Shown: positions 40,564 through 49,928 of the stretch, piece after piece
Numbering within the stretch: the first letter of the stretch is position 1
Layout: each line of letters begins with the position of its first letter
From: Mycobacterium shinjukuense
GTDB lineage: Bacteria; Actinomycetota; Actinomycetes; Mycobacteriales; Mycobacteriaceae
Direction: 5' to 3'
Length of the DNA stretch: 64,000 nucleotides
Assembly (NCBI RefSeq): GCF_010730055.1
Contig: NZ_AP022575.1
Location: forward strand, 186,001-250,000
Made by a program: the position numbers and the translations under genes
Notes under the pieces: model-generated
The model's input: the letters and a program-made list of their open reading frames with translations, nothing else
The model's database searches: none
What the model was told of the DNA's origin: nothing

Positions 40564-41750
40564 CGCAGCGCGACCCGTCGGCCGGCCGGCCGCGGGGCCG
40601 GTCGCCTGCCGCCCTGGAGCCAGAAGTACGAGCCGGGTTTGCCGGCTTCGCGCCGCAGCGCCCACAGCGTGCCCTTGCAGACGGCCTCCTTGATGGACGC
40701 GGCGGTGCGGCCGCCGATGATCAGGTTGACCGGGGTGTCGTCGGTGCGCGCCAGCTGGATGGTGCCGTAGCCGCGGCCCACGCTGATGCACTGCCCGACG
40801 AACGCCTGGTTCAAGGCCGCGGGTGCGCGCCCGGCGATGCGGCGCAGCACCGTGTCGGCGGCGTGGGCGGCCAACGGCCCGGCGGCTTGGCAGCTCATCC
40901 GCAGCGGCTGGCCCGAGGGGGCGGCGGCGTCGCCGGCGGCGACGATCCGCTCGTCGTCGAGGCTGGTCAGTGTTTCGTCGGTGAGCAGCCGGCCCAGGGC
41001 GTCGGTCGCAAGGCCGCTGCGGGCGGCCAGATCCGGAACACCGAAACCCGCCGTCCACACCGTCACCGCGCTGGGCAGCACGGCGCCGTCATCGAGGACC
41101 ACGCAATCCCAGCGAACCTGACCGACCGCGGCGGACTCGAGGACGGTGGCGCCGAGTCTGCGCAGCTGCTTGGCCACCGAGCGGCGGCCCCGCTGGCTCA
41201 GCGACGGGCCCAGGACACCGCCGCAGATCAGCGTCACCGAACGGCCCCGCTCGGCCAGCTCGGCGGCAGTTTCGATGCCGGTCAAGCCGCCGCCGACCAC
41301 CGTGATGGCGGCATCGGGGCGCACATCGGCGAGGGCGTATCGCAGCCGCGTCGCGCCCTCCAGCTCCGCGACGGAATATGCGAACTCGGCCGCGCCGGGC
41401 ACGGCCATGGCGGTGGCGCCGGTGCTGCCCACCGCGTAGATGAGGAAGTCGTAGTCCAGGGTGGCGCCCGAGGCCAGCAGCACCCGTCGAGCACCCGCGT
41501 CGATGTGCTCGGCGCTGTCAACGACCAGCCGCACGCCCCGGCCGAGCAGGGAGCGGTAGTCGACGGTGGCGGAGCCGGTGCCGGCAGCCAGTTGATGCAG
41601 CCGGATGCGCTCGACGAACTGCGGGCGCGGGTTGACCAGGGTGATGTCGACATCGGCCCGCTGCCGCAGGCGGTTGGCGGCCATGGTGCCGGCGTATCCG
41701 CCGCCGACCACGACGACGCGTTGGCCGGCCAGCTCGGTCATCTCAGGCAT
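40560..41750 (-). CDS. FAD/NAD(P)-dependent oxidoreductase linked to ECF41 sigma factor
   Basis: This 396-residue protein is of the NDH-2/AIF-like pyridine nucleotide-disulphide oxidoreductase type. It has the FAD-binding RVVVVGGGYAGTMAANRLR (about 9-27), the NAD-binding ITVVGGGLTGIETAAELAERG and a C-terminal IVAAGDAAAP motif. The substrate is unknown. It is the probable target of the downstream ECF41 sigma factor and overlaps it (ATGA), so both are co-transcribed. The ATG at 41750 has AGGAGA upstream. Confidence 0.85.
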   Translation of the reverse strand: MPEMTELAGQRVVVVGGGYAGTMAANRLRQRADVDITLVNPRPQFVERIRLHQLAAGTGSATVDYRSLLGRGVRLVVDSAEHIDAGARRVLLASGATLDYDFLIYAVGSTGATAMAVPGAAEFAYSVAELEGATRLRYALADVRPDAAITVVGGGLTGIETAAELAERGRSVTLICGGVLGPSLSQRGRRSVAKQLRRLGATVLESAAVGQVRWDCVVLDDGAVLPSAVTVWTAGFGVPDLAARSGLATDALGRLLTDETLTSLDDERIVAAGDAAAPSGQPLRMSCQAAGPLAAHAADTVLRRIAGRAPAALNQAFVGQCISVGRGYGTIQLARTDDTPVNLIIGGRTAASIKEAVCKGTLWALRREAGKPGSYFWLQGGRRPAPRPAGRRVALR

Positions 41751-41794
41751 GGGGTTGTCTCCTGTTCGTGCGGGTCGTGCGGGTGTGCCCGCAA

Positions 41795-41821
41795 GACACC
41801 GCGGACACGCCGGGCGTGACA
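41795..41821 (-). promoter_or_regulatory. Candidate ECF41-type promoter
   Basis: On the minus strand TGTCACG (41821-41815), a 16-base gap and TGTC (41798-41795) resemble the published ECF41 pattern TGTCACA-N16-CGTC, with one mismatch in each half. It lies about 45 bp upstream of the oxidoreductase start, in line with autoregulation of the pair. Confidence is limited because GC-rich DNA yields such matches by chance. Confidence 0.45.
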
Positions 41822-42250
41822 TCGCGGGCCCAGAATGTCAGCCGGCTCACGGGTGGCCTCGGCGGCGCGGAGTTGCGCGCTGGGCCGGCGGTGTTCGTCG
41901 AGCCGCTCGCGACCCTAGCTGACGAGCGCGTCGGGCCGCCCTGGGTTGCCCAGCCAGTGGCCAGCTGCGACACCAACTCTGGTGGCTTCGCGGTCGAAAC
42001 CGGTGAAGCGGCGAGGCCAAAACCCCCAACCCCGCAAGGGGACGCCGCATGAGCGTGCAACTCAAACACACTCAACGGACACGTGCCCACATCGGAGGTC
42101 CCGTTGCCGCGCAGCCTGGACGCAGTCGTCACGCTGGTGAGACCGGCGGGGGCTCGCGGGCTTGTTCCCGGCATGGTCCGCCCGCAGGATGCCGATGCCC
42201 TTCCCCTCCGACCGCGACGGCGCTGACGCCCGGCGCGATCTAGCTCAAGT
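41822..42250. other. Non-coding stretch between the oxidoreductase and the DUF4832 lipoprotein
   Basis: No supported gene is seen in these 429 bases: open frames here lack family features and Shine-Dalgarno sites. The only signal close by is the ECF41-type promoter just to the left. The region may hold the promoter of the DUF4832 gene, but I found no clear -10/-35 pair. Confidence 0.5.
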
Positions 42251-43948
42251 GTGAATATGGTTGACACGATGAGCAAGAACGTACTCGTCGTGGTCGCATG
42301 CATGATGCTGGCGCTCAGCGGATGCGGCAGCAACCAAGGCCACGACAGCCCGTTGGCCGCGATGGTGAGCCCGGCCATACCGGCGGCCGCACAGGAAATT
42401 CCCAACCCGCTGCGCGGCCAGTATGAAGACATGATGGAACCGCTGTTCCCTCAAGGCCAACCCGCGCAGCAACGCTATCCGGCCTGGCCGGCGTCCTACG
42501 ATGCCAGCCTGCGGGTCTCGTGGCGCCAATTGCAGCCCACCGATCCTGCCACGCTGCCCCCCGACGCTCCCGACGATCGCAAGTACGACTTCAGCGTGAT
42601 CGACGACGCGCTGACCAAGCTCGCCGATCGCGGGATGCGGCTGACGCTGCGGGTATACACCTACAACTCCTGCTGCAACGCCCCCTATCCGAACAACACC
42701 AACATCGCGATTCCCGACTGGCTGCGGGCCATCCCCGCCACCAACACCAGCTATCCCGGGCCGGCCAACGGTCCCGCGGCCGGGGTGACCCAGGTGGTGC
42801 CGAACTTCAATGACCCCACCTATCTCAACGATTTCGGCCAGCTGCTGGCCGCGCTCGGTCGCCGCTACGACGGCGACGAACGGCTTAGCGTGTTCGAGTT
42901 TTCGGGTTACGGCGACGTCAGCGAAAACCACGTCGCCTACCTACGGGACTCGCTGGGCGCCCCGGGCCCGGGGCCGGACGAAAGCGATGCGGCGCTGGGC
43001 TATTACAGCCAATTCCGCGATCAGAACATCACCAAGGCGTCCATTCAGCAGCTGGTCGCGTCGAACGTCAACGCTTTCCCCCGCACCCAGCTGGTGGTCA
43101 CCCCGCAAAACCCGGAAATCGTGCGCGAACTGTTCGCCGAGGACGTCACCAAGAGACTGGCCGCGCCGGTAGGCATTCGCGCCGATTGCCTGGGCGTCTC
43201 CGCGCCGTTGCCGGGCTGGGCCGAATCCAGCACCTCCCATTACGTACAGCACAGGGATCCGCTGGTCGCCGCGCTGCGGCAGCGGCTCGCGACGGCCCCG
43301 GTGATCACCCGATGGTGCCAGTTGCCGGGCGGGACCCCGCCGCAGGCGTACTACGAGAAGGGTTTGCGTGACGTCATCCGATATCACGTGTCGATGACGT
43401 CGAGCACCAACTTCCCCGACCAGCGCGCTACCTCACCGATGGAGCCCAAGCTGTACCTGCTGTGGGCGCAAGCCAATGCCGTCGCCGGCTACCGGTACTC
43501 GGTGGAGGCGGTTGCGGGATCCCAATCGCTGCAGAACAAGGTGGCGACGATCGCGGTTACCTGGACCAATTACGGCGCTGCCGCCGCCACCGAGAAATGG
43601 GCGCCCGGCTACCGTCTGGTGGATGTCACCGGACGGACGGTTCGGACGTTGCCGGCCACCGTGGACCTCAGGGCCTTGGTCTCCGACCCGCCGGGCGATC
43701 GCAGCAGCGACCAGCCGACAGCGGCGTCGGCCACCGAGACGGTTCGTGTTGAGCTGGCGGGATTGGCGGCCGGCCACTACACGCTGCGGGCGGGAATCGA
43801 CTGGCAACAGCACAAACCGAATGGTTCGCACCCGGTGAACTATCCGCCCATGCAGTTGGCCCGTGACGGCCGCGACGATTCCGGCTGCTATCCGATCGCG
43901 ACGCTCGACATCCGGCGTGGCCCGCAGACGCCGGCGAACACGCACTGA
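42251..43948 (+). CDS. DUF4832-type lipoprotein, Rv1006 orthologue
   Basis: This 565-residue protein has a lipoprotein signal (LVVVACMMLALSGCGSN, lipobox LSGC). A TIM-barrel-like glycosidase-related N-terminal part follows (NPLRGQYED, SWRQLQPTDP, RLTLRVYTY, FEFSGYGDVSENH). The C-terminal region resembles DUF4832 and beta-sandwich modules. It is probably an exported carbohydrate-active or wall protein; activity is unproven. The GTG at 42251 is used; ATGs at 42257 and 42269 are equally possible starts since no Shine-Dalgarno decides. Confidence 0.8.
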   Translation: MNMVDTMSKNVLVVVACMMLALSGCGSNQGHDSPLAAMVSPAIPAAAQEIPNPLRGQYEDMMEPLFPQGQPAQQRYPAWPASYDASLRVSWRQLQPTDPATLPPDAPDDRKYDFSVIDDALTKLADRGMRLTLRVYTYNSCCNAPYPNNTNIAIPDWLRAIPATNTSYPGPANGPAAGVTQVVPNFNDPTYLNDFGQLLAALGRRYDGDERLSVFEFSGYGDVSENHVAYLRDSLGAPGPGPDESDAALGYYSQFRDQNITKASIQQLVASNVNAFPRTQLVVTPQNPEIVRELFAEDVTKRLAAPVGIRADCLGVSAPLPGWAESSTSHYVQHRDPLVAALRQRLATAPVITRWCQLPGGTPPQAYYEKGLRDVIRYHVSMTSSTNFPDQRATSPMEPKLYLLWAQANAVAGYRYSVEAVAGSQSLQNKVATIAVTWTNYGAAAATEKWAPGYRLVDVTGRTVRTLPATVDLRALVSDPPGDRSSDQPTAASATETVRVELAGLAAGHYTLRAGIDWQQHKPNGSHPVNYPPMQLARDGRDDSGCYPIATLDIRRGPQTPANTH

Positions 43949-43998
43949 CGTCCCGGTCCGGTGCCGTGAATTCGCCTGTGCCGCAGTAGAACTACCGG

Positions 43999-45543
43999 CT
44001 AATCGGCTGGGTAGCGAGGGAACACGGCGGTGGGCGGTGGCAGCAGCGTGCCGGGGACCAGCCGGGTGCCGACCGCGGCGAACGTCCGCCGATCCCGGTC
44101 CTGTCCGAGTAGGTCCAACAGCTTACCGGCCGACGCGGGCATGACCGGCTGAATCAGCAGCGCGGCGATGCGGACCACCTCGCAGGTGGTGTACAGGGTG
44201 GTCCGGAACCTGGCCTGATCGGCCTGCGACTCGCTCTTGCGCAGCACCCACGGCTGCTGCGCCGAAAAGTACCTGTTCGCGTCGCCGAGCATCAGCCAGA
44301 TCGCTTCCAGGGCCAGGTGCATGGCCTGCCGGTCGAAATGGGCACGCACCCGCGGCAGCAAACCGTCGGCCGTCGCCAGCAGCTCGGTGTCGGCGGCGCA
44401 CAACTCGCCGGGCTCGGGTACCACCCCGGCAAAGTTCTTGGCCACCATCGACAACGAGCGTTGCGCCAGGTTGCCCAGCTCGTTGGCCAGGTCGGCGTTG
44501 ATCCGGGTGACGATGGCCTCTTCGCTGTAATTGCCGTCCTGGCCGAACGGGACTTCCCGCAACAGGAAGTAGCGCACCTGATCCACGCCAAAGGTGTCGG
44601 CCAGCCCAACCGGGTCGACGATGTTGCCCACCGACTTGCTCATCTTCTCGCCACGGTGGTGCAAAAAGCCGTGCGCGTAAACCCTTCGCGGCAGCTCGAT
44701 TCCGGCCGACATCAGAAACGCCGGCCAGTAGACGGCGTGAAACCTGATGATGTCCTTGCCGATCATGTGCAAGTCGGCGGGCCAGTAGCGGCGGAACAGC
44801 TCCGAGTCGGTGTCCGGGAAGCCCGCCCCGGTCAGGTAGTTGGTCAGCGCGTCGACCCAGACGTACATGACGTGGTCGGGGTGATCGGGTACCTGCACCC
44901 CCCAGTCGAACGAGGTGCGCGAGATCGACAGATCGTCCAGCCCGCCGGAGACGAAGCTGATCACCTCGTTGCGCCGCGTCTCGGGGGCGATGAACTCGGG
45001 GTTGGCGTGGTAGTGCGCCAGCAGCTTGTCGGTGTAGGCCGAAAGCCGGAAGAAGTAGGTCTGCTCCTCGGTCCAGGTCACCGGCGTGCCCGTCTCCACC
45101 GTGATGCGGGTGCCGTCGTCGAGCAGCGTGGTCTCGGATTCGACGAAGAACCGCTCGTCGCGCACCGAGTACCAGCCGGAATAGTCGTCCAGGTAGATGT
45201 CGCCGGCCGCCGCCATCCGCCGCCAGAGCTCTTTGGATGCCTCGTGGTGGTCGGCGTCGGTGGTGCGGATGAACCGGTCGAAGGAGATGTTCAGCGCCTC
45301 TTGCACACGCTGGAACACATCCGAAGTGCGCCGGGCATGCTCCGCGGTCGGCACCCCGGCGGCCGCGGCGGCCTGCGCGACCTTCAGTCCATGCTCGTCG
45401 GTTCCGGTCAGGAAGCGCACGTCGAAACCGTCGAGCCGTTTGAACCGGGCGATCGCGTCGGTGGCGATGTATTCGTAGGCGTGACCCACGTGCGGTGCGG
45501 CGTTGGGGTAGGCGATCGCGGTGGTGACGTAGTAAGGCTTCAT
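43999..45543 (-). CDS. metS: Methionyl-tRNA synthetase
   Basis: This 514-residue class I synthetase charges tRNA-Met. It has the HIGH-type motif in PHVGHAYEY (residues 16-19, HVGH) and KMSKSVGN in the C-terminal half of the catalytic domain. A helical anticodon-binding domain runs from about 355 to 500. The connective domain lacks cysteine clusters, so this is the short, zinc-free type. The ATG at 45543 gives the start KPYYVTTAIAYPN. It is divergent from tatD. Confidence 0.95.
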   Translation of the reverse strand: MKPYYVTTAIAYPNAAPHVGHAYEYIATDAIARFKRLDGFDVRFLTGTDEHGLKVAQAAAAAGVPTAEHARRTSDVFQRVQEALNISFDRFIRTTDADHHEASKELWRRMAAAGDIYLDDYSGWYSVRDERFFVESETTLLDDGTRITVETGTPVTWTEEQTYFFRLSAYTDKLLAHYHANPEFIAPETRRNEVISFVSGGLDDLSISRTSFDWGVQVPDHPDHVMYVWVDALTNYLTGAGFPDTDSELFRRYWPADLHMIGKDIIRFHAVYWPAFLMSAGIELPRRVYAHGFLHHRGEKMSKSVGNIVDPVGLADTFGVDQVRYFLLREVPFGQDGNYSEEAIVTRINADLANELGNLAQRSLSMVAKNFAGVVPEPGELCAADTELLATADGLLPRVRAHFDRQAMHLALEAIWLMLGDANRYFSAQQPWVLRKSESQADQARFRTTLYTTCEVVRIAALLIQPVMPASAGKLLDLLGQDRDRRTFAAVGTRLVPGTLLPPPTAVFPRYPAD

Positions 45544-45569
45544 CTCAGACTTCACCCTATTGTGTGCGG

Positions 45570-46433
45570 GTGAGTTCACAGCGCTCCGGTAAACGCCAAG
45601 CTCCTCCTGCGCCGCAGCCGCTGGCCCCCCTGATCGATGCCCACACCCACCTCGACGCCTGCGGTGCTCGCGACGCAGACGACGTGCGTGCCATCGTCGA
45701 CCGGGCGGCGGAGGTCGGCGTGGGCGCGGTGGTCACCGTCGCCGATGACCTGCGGTCGGCGCGCTGGGTCACCCGGGCCGCCGAGTGGGATCGGCGGGTT
45801 TATGCCGCGGTGGCGCTGCACCCCACCCGCACGGATGCGCTCACCGACGCCGCCCGCGCCGAGATCGAGCGGCTGGTGGCTCATCCGCGGGTGGTGGCCG
45901 TCGGCGAGACCGGTCTTGATATGTATTGGCCGGGCCGGCTGGACGGCTGCGCACGGCCGCAGGTGCAGCGGGAGGCCTTCGCGTGGCACATCGACTTGGC
46001 CAAGCGGGCGGGTAAGCCGCTGATGATCCACAACCGCCAGGCCGATCGTGAGGTGCTGGACGTGCTGGCGGCCGAGGGCGCGCCCGACACGGTGATCTTT
46101 CACTGCTTCTCGTCGGATGCCGCGATGGCGCGCGCGTGTGTGGCCGCCGGATGGTTGCTCAGCCTGTCCGGGACGGTGAGCTTCCGCAACGCTCGTGACC
46201 TGCGGGAAGCGGTATCACAGATACCGGTCGCGCGGCTTCTGGTGGAAACCGATGCACCGTTTTTGACACCCCATCCGTACCGCGGCGCCGCCAACGAACC
46301 GTACTGTCTCCCCTACACCGTCCGGGCGCTGGCAGAGCTGGTCGATCGCCGGCCGGAGGAGTTGGCGCAGATCACCACGAGCACCGCTCTGCGCGCCTAT
46401 GGGCTGCGGCCCGACCGGCCCGATTTCCCCTAA
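45570..46433 (+). CDS. tatD: TatD-family DNase
   Basis: This 287-residue metal-dependent hydrolase has the N-terminal DAHTHLDACG metal motif, VGETGLDMYW, KPLMIHNRQAD, the FHCFSSD loop and LVETDAPFLTP near the C-terminus. These supply the His/Asp/Glu metal ligands. TatD enzymes are 3'-5' exonucleases acting in DNA or RNA turnover. The GTG at 45570 is used; another GTG six bases upstream is in frame. It is divergent from metS with 26 bp between the starts. Confidence 0.92.
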   Translation: MSSQRSGKRQAPPAPQPLAPLIDAHTHLDACGARDADDVRAIVDRAAEVGVGAVVTVADDLRSARWVTRAAEWDRRVYAAVALHPTRTDALTDAARAEIERLVAHPRVVAVGETGLDMYWPGRLDGCARPQVQREAFAWHIDLAKRAGKPLMIHNRQADREVLDVLAAEGAPDTVIFHCFSSDAAMARACVAAGWLLSLSGTVSFRNARDLREAVSQIPVARLLVETDAPFLTPHPYRGAANEPYCLPYTVRALAELVDRRPEELAQITTSTALRAYGLRPDRPDFP

Positions 46434-46503
46434 TCGCCCCCAACATCCGCCGCCGGAGTTGCTCAGCAGTGACCGGTTCGTTACCGTCTTGTGATCGAAC
46501 GGG

Positions 46504-46532
46504 TGGGCCTGCAGGCCCATTTCGTCATTTTT
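46504..46532 (+). terminator. Intrinsic-terminator-like hairpin in the rpfB leader
   Basis: TGGGCC-TGCA-GGCCCA (46504-46519) is a short perfect stem. A U-rich run (TTTTT at 46528-46532) follows 8 bases later. It sits about 110 bp before the rpfB ATG, in the leader. A regulatory RNA switch with a terminator has been reported in the rpfB leader of M. tuberculosis; this may be the matching element. Confidence 0.5.
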
Positions 46533-46631
46533 AGCTGAAAAGGTCGACGAGTTGTTGTTGAGGTAGTCGCTGAGGTCGGGGATAGACGAACATTGCCAGT
46601 GATCACGAAACTTCATCAGACCCAATCACCG

Positions 46632-47720
46632 ATGCTGCGCCTGTTGGTCGGCGCGCTGCTACTGGTGCTGGCGTTCGCCGGCGGTTACGCGGTGCGCGCA
46701 TGCAAAACGGTGACGCTGACCGTCGACGGCACCGCCATGCGGGTCACCACAATGAAGTCCCGGGTGATCGACATCATCGAGGAGAACGGGTTTTCCGTCG
46801 GTGAACGTGACGACCTGTATCCGGCCGGCGACGTGGTGGTCCACGACGATGCCAACATCGTGCTGCGGCGCAGCCGCCCGTTGCAGATCTCGCTGGACGG
46901 TCGCGAGGCGAAGCAAGTGTGGACCACCGCGTCGACGGTGGATGAGGCGCTGGCCCAACTGGCGATGACCGACACCGCCCCGGCCGCGGCGTCGCGCGGC
47001 AGTCGCGTTCCGCTGTCGGGGATGGCGTTGCCGGTCGTCAGCGCCAAGACGGTGCAGATCATCGACGGCGGTGTGCAGCGCGTGGTGCACCTGGCGGCGC
47101 CCAACGTCGCCGGCCTGCTGGATGTCGCCGGCGTGCCGTTGCTGGGTAGCGACCAGGTGGTGCCCGCCGCGACCACGCCCATCGTCGACGGGATGCAGAT
47201 TCGGGTGACCCGCAACCGCATCGAGCGGGTCACCGAGCGGTTGCCGCTGCCGCCGACCGCGCGGCGCATCGAGGATCCCGGGATGAACATGAGCCGGGCG
47301 GTCATCGAGGATCCGGGCACCCCCGGCACGCAGGACGTGACGTTCGCGGTGGCCGAGGTCAACGGTGTCGAGACCGGCCGGCTGCCCATCGCCAACGTCG
47401 TGGTGACGCCGGCCCGAGAGGCGGTGGTCCGGGTGGGAACCAAACCCGGTACCGAGGTGCCGCCGGTGATCGACGGGGCCATCTGGGATGCCATCGCGGG
47501 CTGCGAAGCCGGTGGGAACTGGTCGACCAACACCGGCAACGGGTATTACGGCGGTGTGCAGTTCGACCAGGGCACCTGGGAAGCCAACGGCGGCCTACGG
47601 TATGCGCCTCGGGCCGATTTGGCCACCCGCGAGGAGCAGATCGCCGTGGCCGAGGTGACCCGGCAGCGGCAGGGCTGGGGTGCCTGGCCGGCGTGCAGTG
47701 GCCGAGCGGGTGCACGCTGA
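46632..47720 (+). CDS. rpfB: Resuscitation-promoting factor RpfB
   Basis: This 362-residue secreted muralytic enzyme has an N-terminal signal/anchor (LRLLVGALLLVLAFAGGYAV), three DUF348 domains (about 30-190) and a G5 domain (about 195-270). The lysozyme-like Rpf domain is C-terminal (WDAIAGCEAGGNWSTNTGNGYYGGVQF), with catalytic-type E in GCEAGG. It cleaves peptidoglycan and helps dormant cells resume growth. The ATG at 46632 gives exactly 362 residues; an in-frame TTG at 46593 is less likely. It overlaps ksgA. Confidence 0.95.
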   Translation: MLRLLVGALLLVLAFAGGYAVRACKTVTLTVDGTAMRVTTMKSRVIDIIEENGFSVGERDDLYPAGDVVVHDDANIVLRRSRPLQISLDGREAKQVWTTASTVDEALAQLAMTDTAPAAASRGSRVPLSGMALPVVSAKTVQIIDGGVQRVVHLAAPNVAGLLDVAGVPLLGSDQVVPAATTPIVDGMQIRVTRNRIERVTERLPLPPTARRIEDPGMNMSRAVIEDPGTPGTQDVTFAVAEVNGVETGRLPIANVVVTPAREAVVRVGTKPGTEVPPVIDGAIWDAIAGCEAGGNWSTNTGNGYYGGVQFDQGTWEANGGLRYAPRADLATREEQIAVAEVTRQRQGWGAWPACSGRAGAR

Positions 47721-48613
47721 CCATTCGGCTGCTCGGACGCGCCGAGATCAGGCGGCTGGCCCAAGAACTTGACATTCGGCCGCGGAAGTCCCTCGGGCAG
47801 CATTTCGTCCATGACGCCAACACGGTGCGCCGGGTGGTCGCTGCCTCCGGGGTCGACCGGTCCGACCGAGTGCTCGAGGTCGGACCGGGCCTGGGGTCGC
47901 TGACGCTGGCATTGCTGGACCGCGGCGCCGCCGTCACCGCCGTCGAGATCGACCCGCTGCTGGCCGGTCGACTGCCACGGACCGTGGCCGAGCACGCACC
48001 CAGCGAGGCACAGCGGCTCACCGTGCTCAACCGCGACATCGTGGCCGTCCGCCGCGAAGATCTGGCCGACCAGCCGACCGCGGTGGTCGCCAACCTGCCG
48101 TACAACGTCGCGGTTCCCGCGTTGTTGCACCTGCTGGCCGAATTTCCCACCATCCGCGTGGTGACGGTGATGGTGCAGGCCGAGGTCGCCGAACGGCTGG
48201 CCGCCGAGCCGGGCTGCAAGGAATATGGTGCGCCCAGCGTGAAGGTGGGCTTTTACGGACGGGTTCGCCGGTGCGGCACCGTGTCGCCGACGGTGTTTTG
48301 GCCCGTTCCCCGCGTCCACTCCGGGCTGGTGCGCGTCGACCGGTACCAAACCGCGCCTTGGCCGACCGACGAAGCGTTCCGACAGCAGGTGTTTGAGCTG
48401 GTGGACATCGCCTTCGCCGCGCGGCGCAAGACATCTCGCAACGCGTTTGCGCAGTGGGCGGGTTCGGGAAACGAGTCGGCCAGGCGACTGCTGGCGGCCA
48501 GCATCGACCCCGCCCGTCGCGGCGAAACGCTGACGATCGACGACTTCGTGCGGCTGTTGCGACGGTCCGGCGGCGGCGCGGCCGCGGCGCAACCCCAGTT
48601 CTCGGCGGGTTGA
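47693..48613 (+). CDS. ksgA: 16S rRNA adenine dimethyltransferase
   Basis: This 306-residue protein dimethylates two adenines near the 3' end of 16S rRNA. It has RKSLGQHFVHD, the SAM-binding EVGPGLGSLTLAL, NLPYNVAVPALLHL (catalytic NLPY) and the C-terminal small-subunit-contact domain. The GTG at 47693 lies inside the end of rpfB, in the same order as the M. tuberculosis rpfB-ksgA-ispE operon. Confidence 0.95.
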   Translation: MQWPSGCTLTIRLLGRAEIRRLAQELDIRPRKSLGQHFVHDANTVRRVVAASGVDRSDRVLEVGPGLGSLTLALLDRGAAVTAVEIDPLLAGRLPRTVAEHAPSEAQRLTVLNRDIVAVRREDLADQPTAVVANLPYNVAVPALLHLLAEFPTIRVVTVMVQAEVAERLAAEPGCKEYGAPSVKVGFYGRVRRCGTVSPTVFWPVPRVHSGLVRVDRYQTAPWPTDEAFRQQVFELVDIAFAARRKTSRNAFAQWAGSGNESARRLLAASIDPARRGETLTIDDFVRLLRRSGGGAAAAQPQFSAG

Positions 48614-48673
48614 CGGCAGGGGGTGTGGTTCGCCGCCGGCAGCGATAGTCTGCTGCGGTGGCGGTGGCTGGCT

Positions 48674-49627
48674 ATGTCTGACGGCAACACCGCTGAGTTG
48701 TGGGTGCCCACCGGGTCGGTCACGGTTCGGGTGCCTGGAAAGGTCAACCTCTACCTGGCGGTCGGAGATCGCCGCGAGGACGGCTATCACGAGCTGACGA
48801 CGGTGTTCCATGCGGTCTCGCTGGTCGACGACGTGACGGTGCGCAACGCCGACGTGCTGTCGCTCGCGGTCGTCGGGGAGGGGGCCGACAAGTTGCCCAC
48901 CGACGAACGCAACCTGGCCTGGCGGGCGGCCGAGCTGATGGCCGAACACGTGGGCCGGGCCCCGGATGTGTCGATCATCATCAACAAGTCGATTCCGGTG
49001 GCCGGCGGCATGGGTGGCGGCAGCGCCGATGCGGCCGCCGTGCTGGTGGCGATGAACTCGCTGTGGGAGCTCAACGTGCCCCGGCGTGACCTGCGCATGC
49101 TGGCCACCCGGCTGGGTAGCGACGTCCCGTTCGCCCTGCACGGCGGCACCGCGCTGGGCACCGGTCGCGGCGAGGAGCTGGCTACGGTGCTCTCCCGGAA
49201 CACCTTCCATTGGGTGTTGGCGTTCGCCGACGGCGGGTTGCCCACCCCGGCGGTGTTCACCGAGCTCGACCGGCTCAGGGAGGTCGGGGCGCCGCCGCGG
49301 CTCGCCGAGCCCGGCCCGGTGCTGGCGGCCCTGGCGGCGGGCGATCCGCAGCAGCTGGCGCCGCTGTTGGGCAACGAACTGCAAGCCGCCGCGGTGAGCC
49401 TGGACCCGGCGTTGCGGCGGGCGTTGCGTGCGGGGGCGGAAGCCGGTGCGCTGGCCGGCATCGTGTCCGGTTCGGGTCCGACGTGCGCATTCCTGTGTGG
49501 CTCGGCGGCAGCGGCGATCGATGTGGGTACCCAGCTGTCGGGGGCGGGTGTCTGTCGCACCGTTCGGATCGCCACCGGGCCGGTGCCCGGAGCTCGTGTG
49601 GTGCCGGCCCCTCCGGCAGACGTCTGA
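48674..49627 (+). CDS. ispE: 4-diphosphocytidyl-2-C-methyl-D-erythritol kinase
   Basis: This 317-residue GHMP kinase phosphorylates CDP-methylerythritol in the MEP isoprenoid pathway. It has the N-terminal VRVPGKVNLYLAVGDRREDGYHEL, the ATP-binding PVAGGMGGGSADAAAVL and the C-terminal GIVSGSGPTCAFL motif. The ATG at 48674 is used; longer starts upstream lack support. It completes the rpfB-ksgA-ispE group. Confidence 0.93.
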   Translation: MSDGNTAELWVPTGSVTVRVPGKVNLYLAVGDRREDGYHELTTVFHAVSLVDDVTVRNADVLSLAVVGEGADKLPTDERNLAWRAAELMAEHVGRAPDVSIIINKSIPVAGGMGGGSADAAAVLVAMNSLWELNVPRRDLRMLATRLGSDVPFALHGGTALGTGRGEELATVLSRNTFHWVLAFADGGLPTPAVFTELDRLREVGAPPRLAEPGPVLAALAAGDPQQLAPLLGNELQAAAVSLDPALRRALRAGAEAGALAGIVSGSGPTCAFLCGSAAAAIDVGTQLSGAGVCRTVRIATGPVPGARVVPAPPADV

Positions 49628-49673
49628 CCTCGCCGTGACCGCATGTGACATCGACCTCAAAGCGGGCCATAGT

Positions 49674-49702
49674 TTGGCAGTTACTTAAGAGTTGCTTAAG
49701 AT
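49674..49702 (+). promoter_or_regulatory. Sigma-70-like promoter candidate before pks16
   Basis: TTGGCA (49674-49679), a 17-base gap and TAAGAT (49697-49702) give a well-spaced SigA-type promoter. The TTAAG hexamer parts are repeated in the spacer. It lies about 225 bp before pks16, within a 301-bp non-coding stretch (49628-49928) that otherwise shows no gene. Confidence 0.5.
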
Positions 49703-49928
49703 AATCGGCGGTGACGAGCAGCGGTAGGCACGAGCAGGCGCATTCTTCGTCCGCCGGGCACCTCGCCGGGCGGACTGCGAATCGCCACCGGGTGGGTGTC
49801 GGCTCATCGCCGTTTCGAGACATAACCGCTCCCCAATTGTGTGCGCGCGCCTGCCACCAGGTGGCTGCGGGCAGGCGGAACATGAGAACTCGAACCTTGG
49901 GGAATGCGCCGGAACCGAGGAGGTTTGC

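Noticed and set aside
47546..49660. Minus-strand open frame of about 700 codons opposite rpfB, ksgA and ispE
   Set aside because: It spans three well-supported genes on the other strand and encodes an Arg/Gln/His-rich string with no domains.
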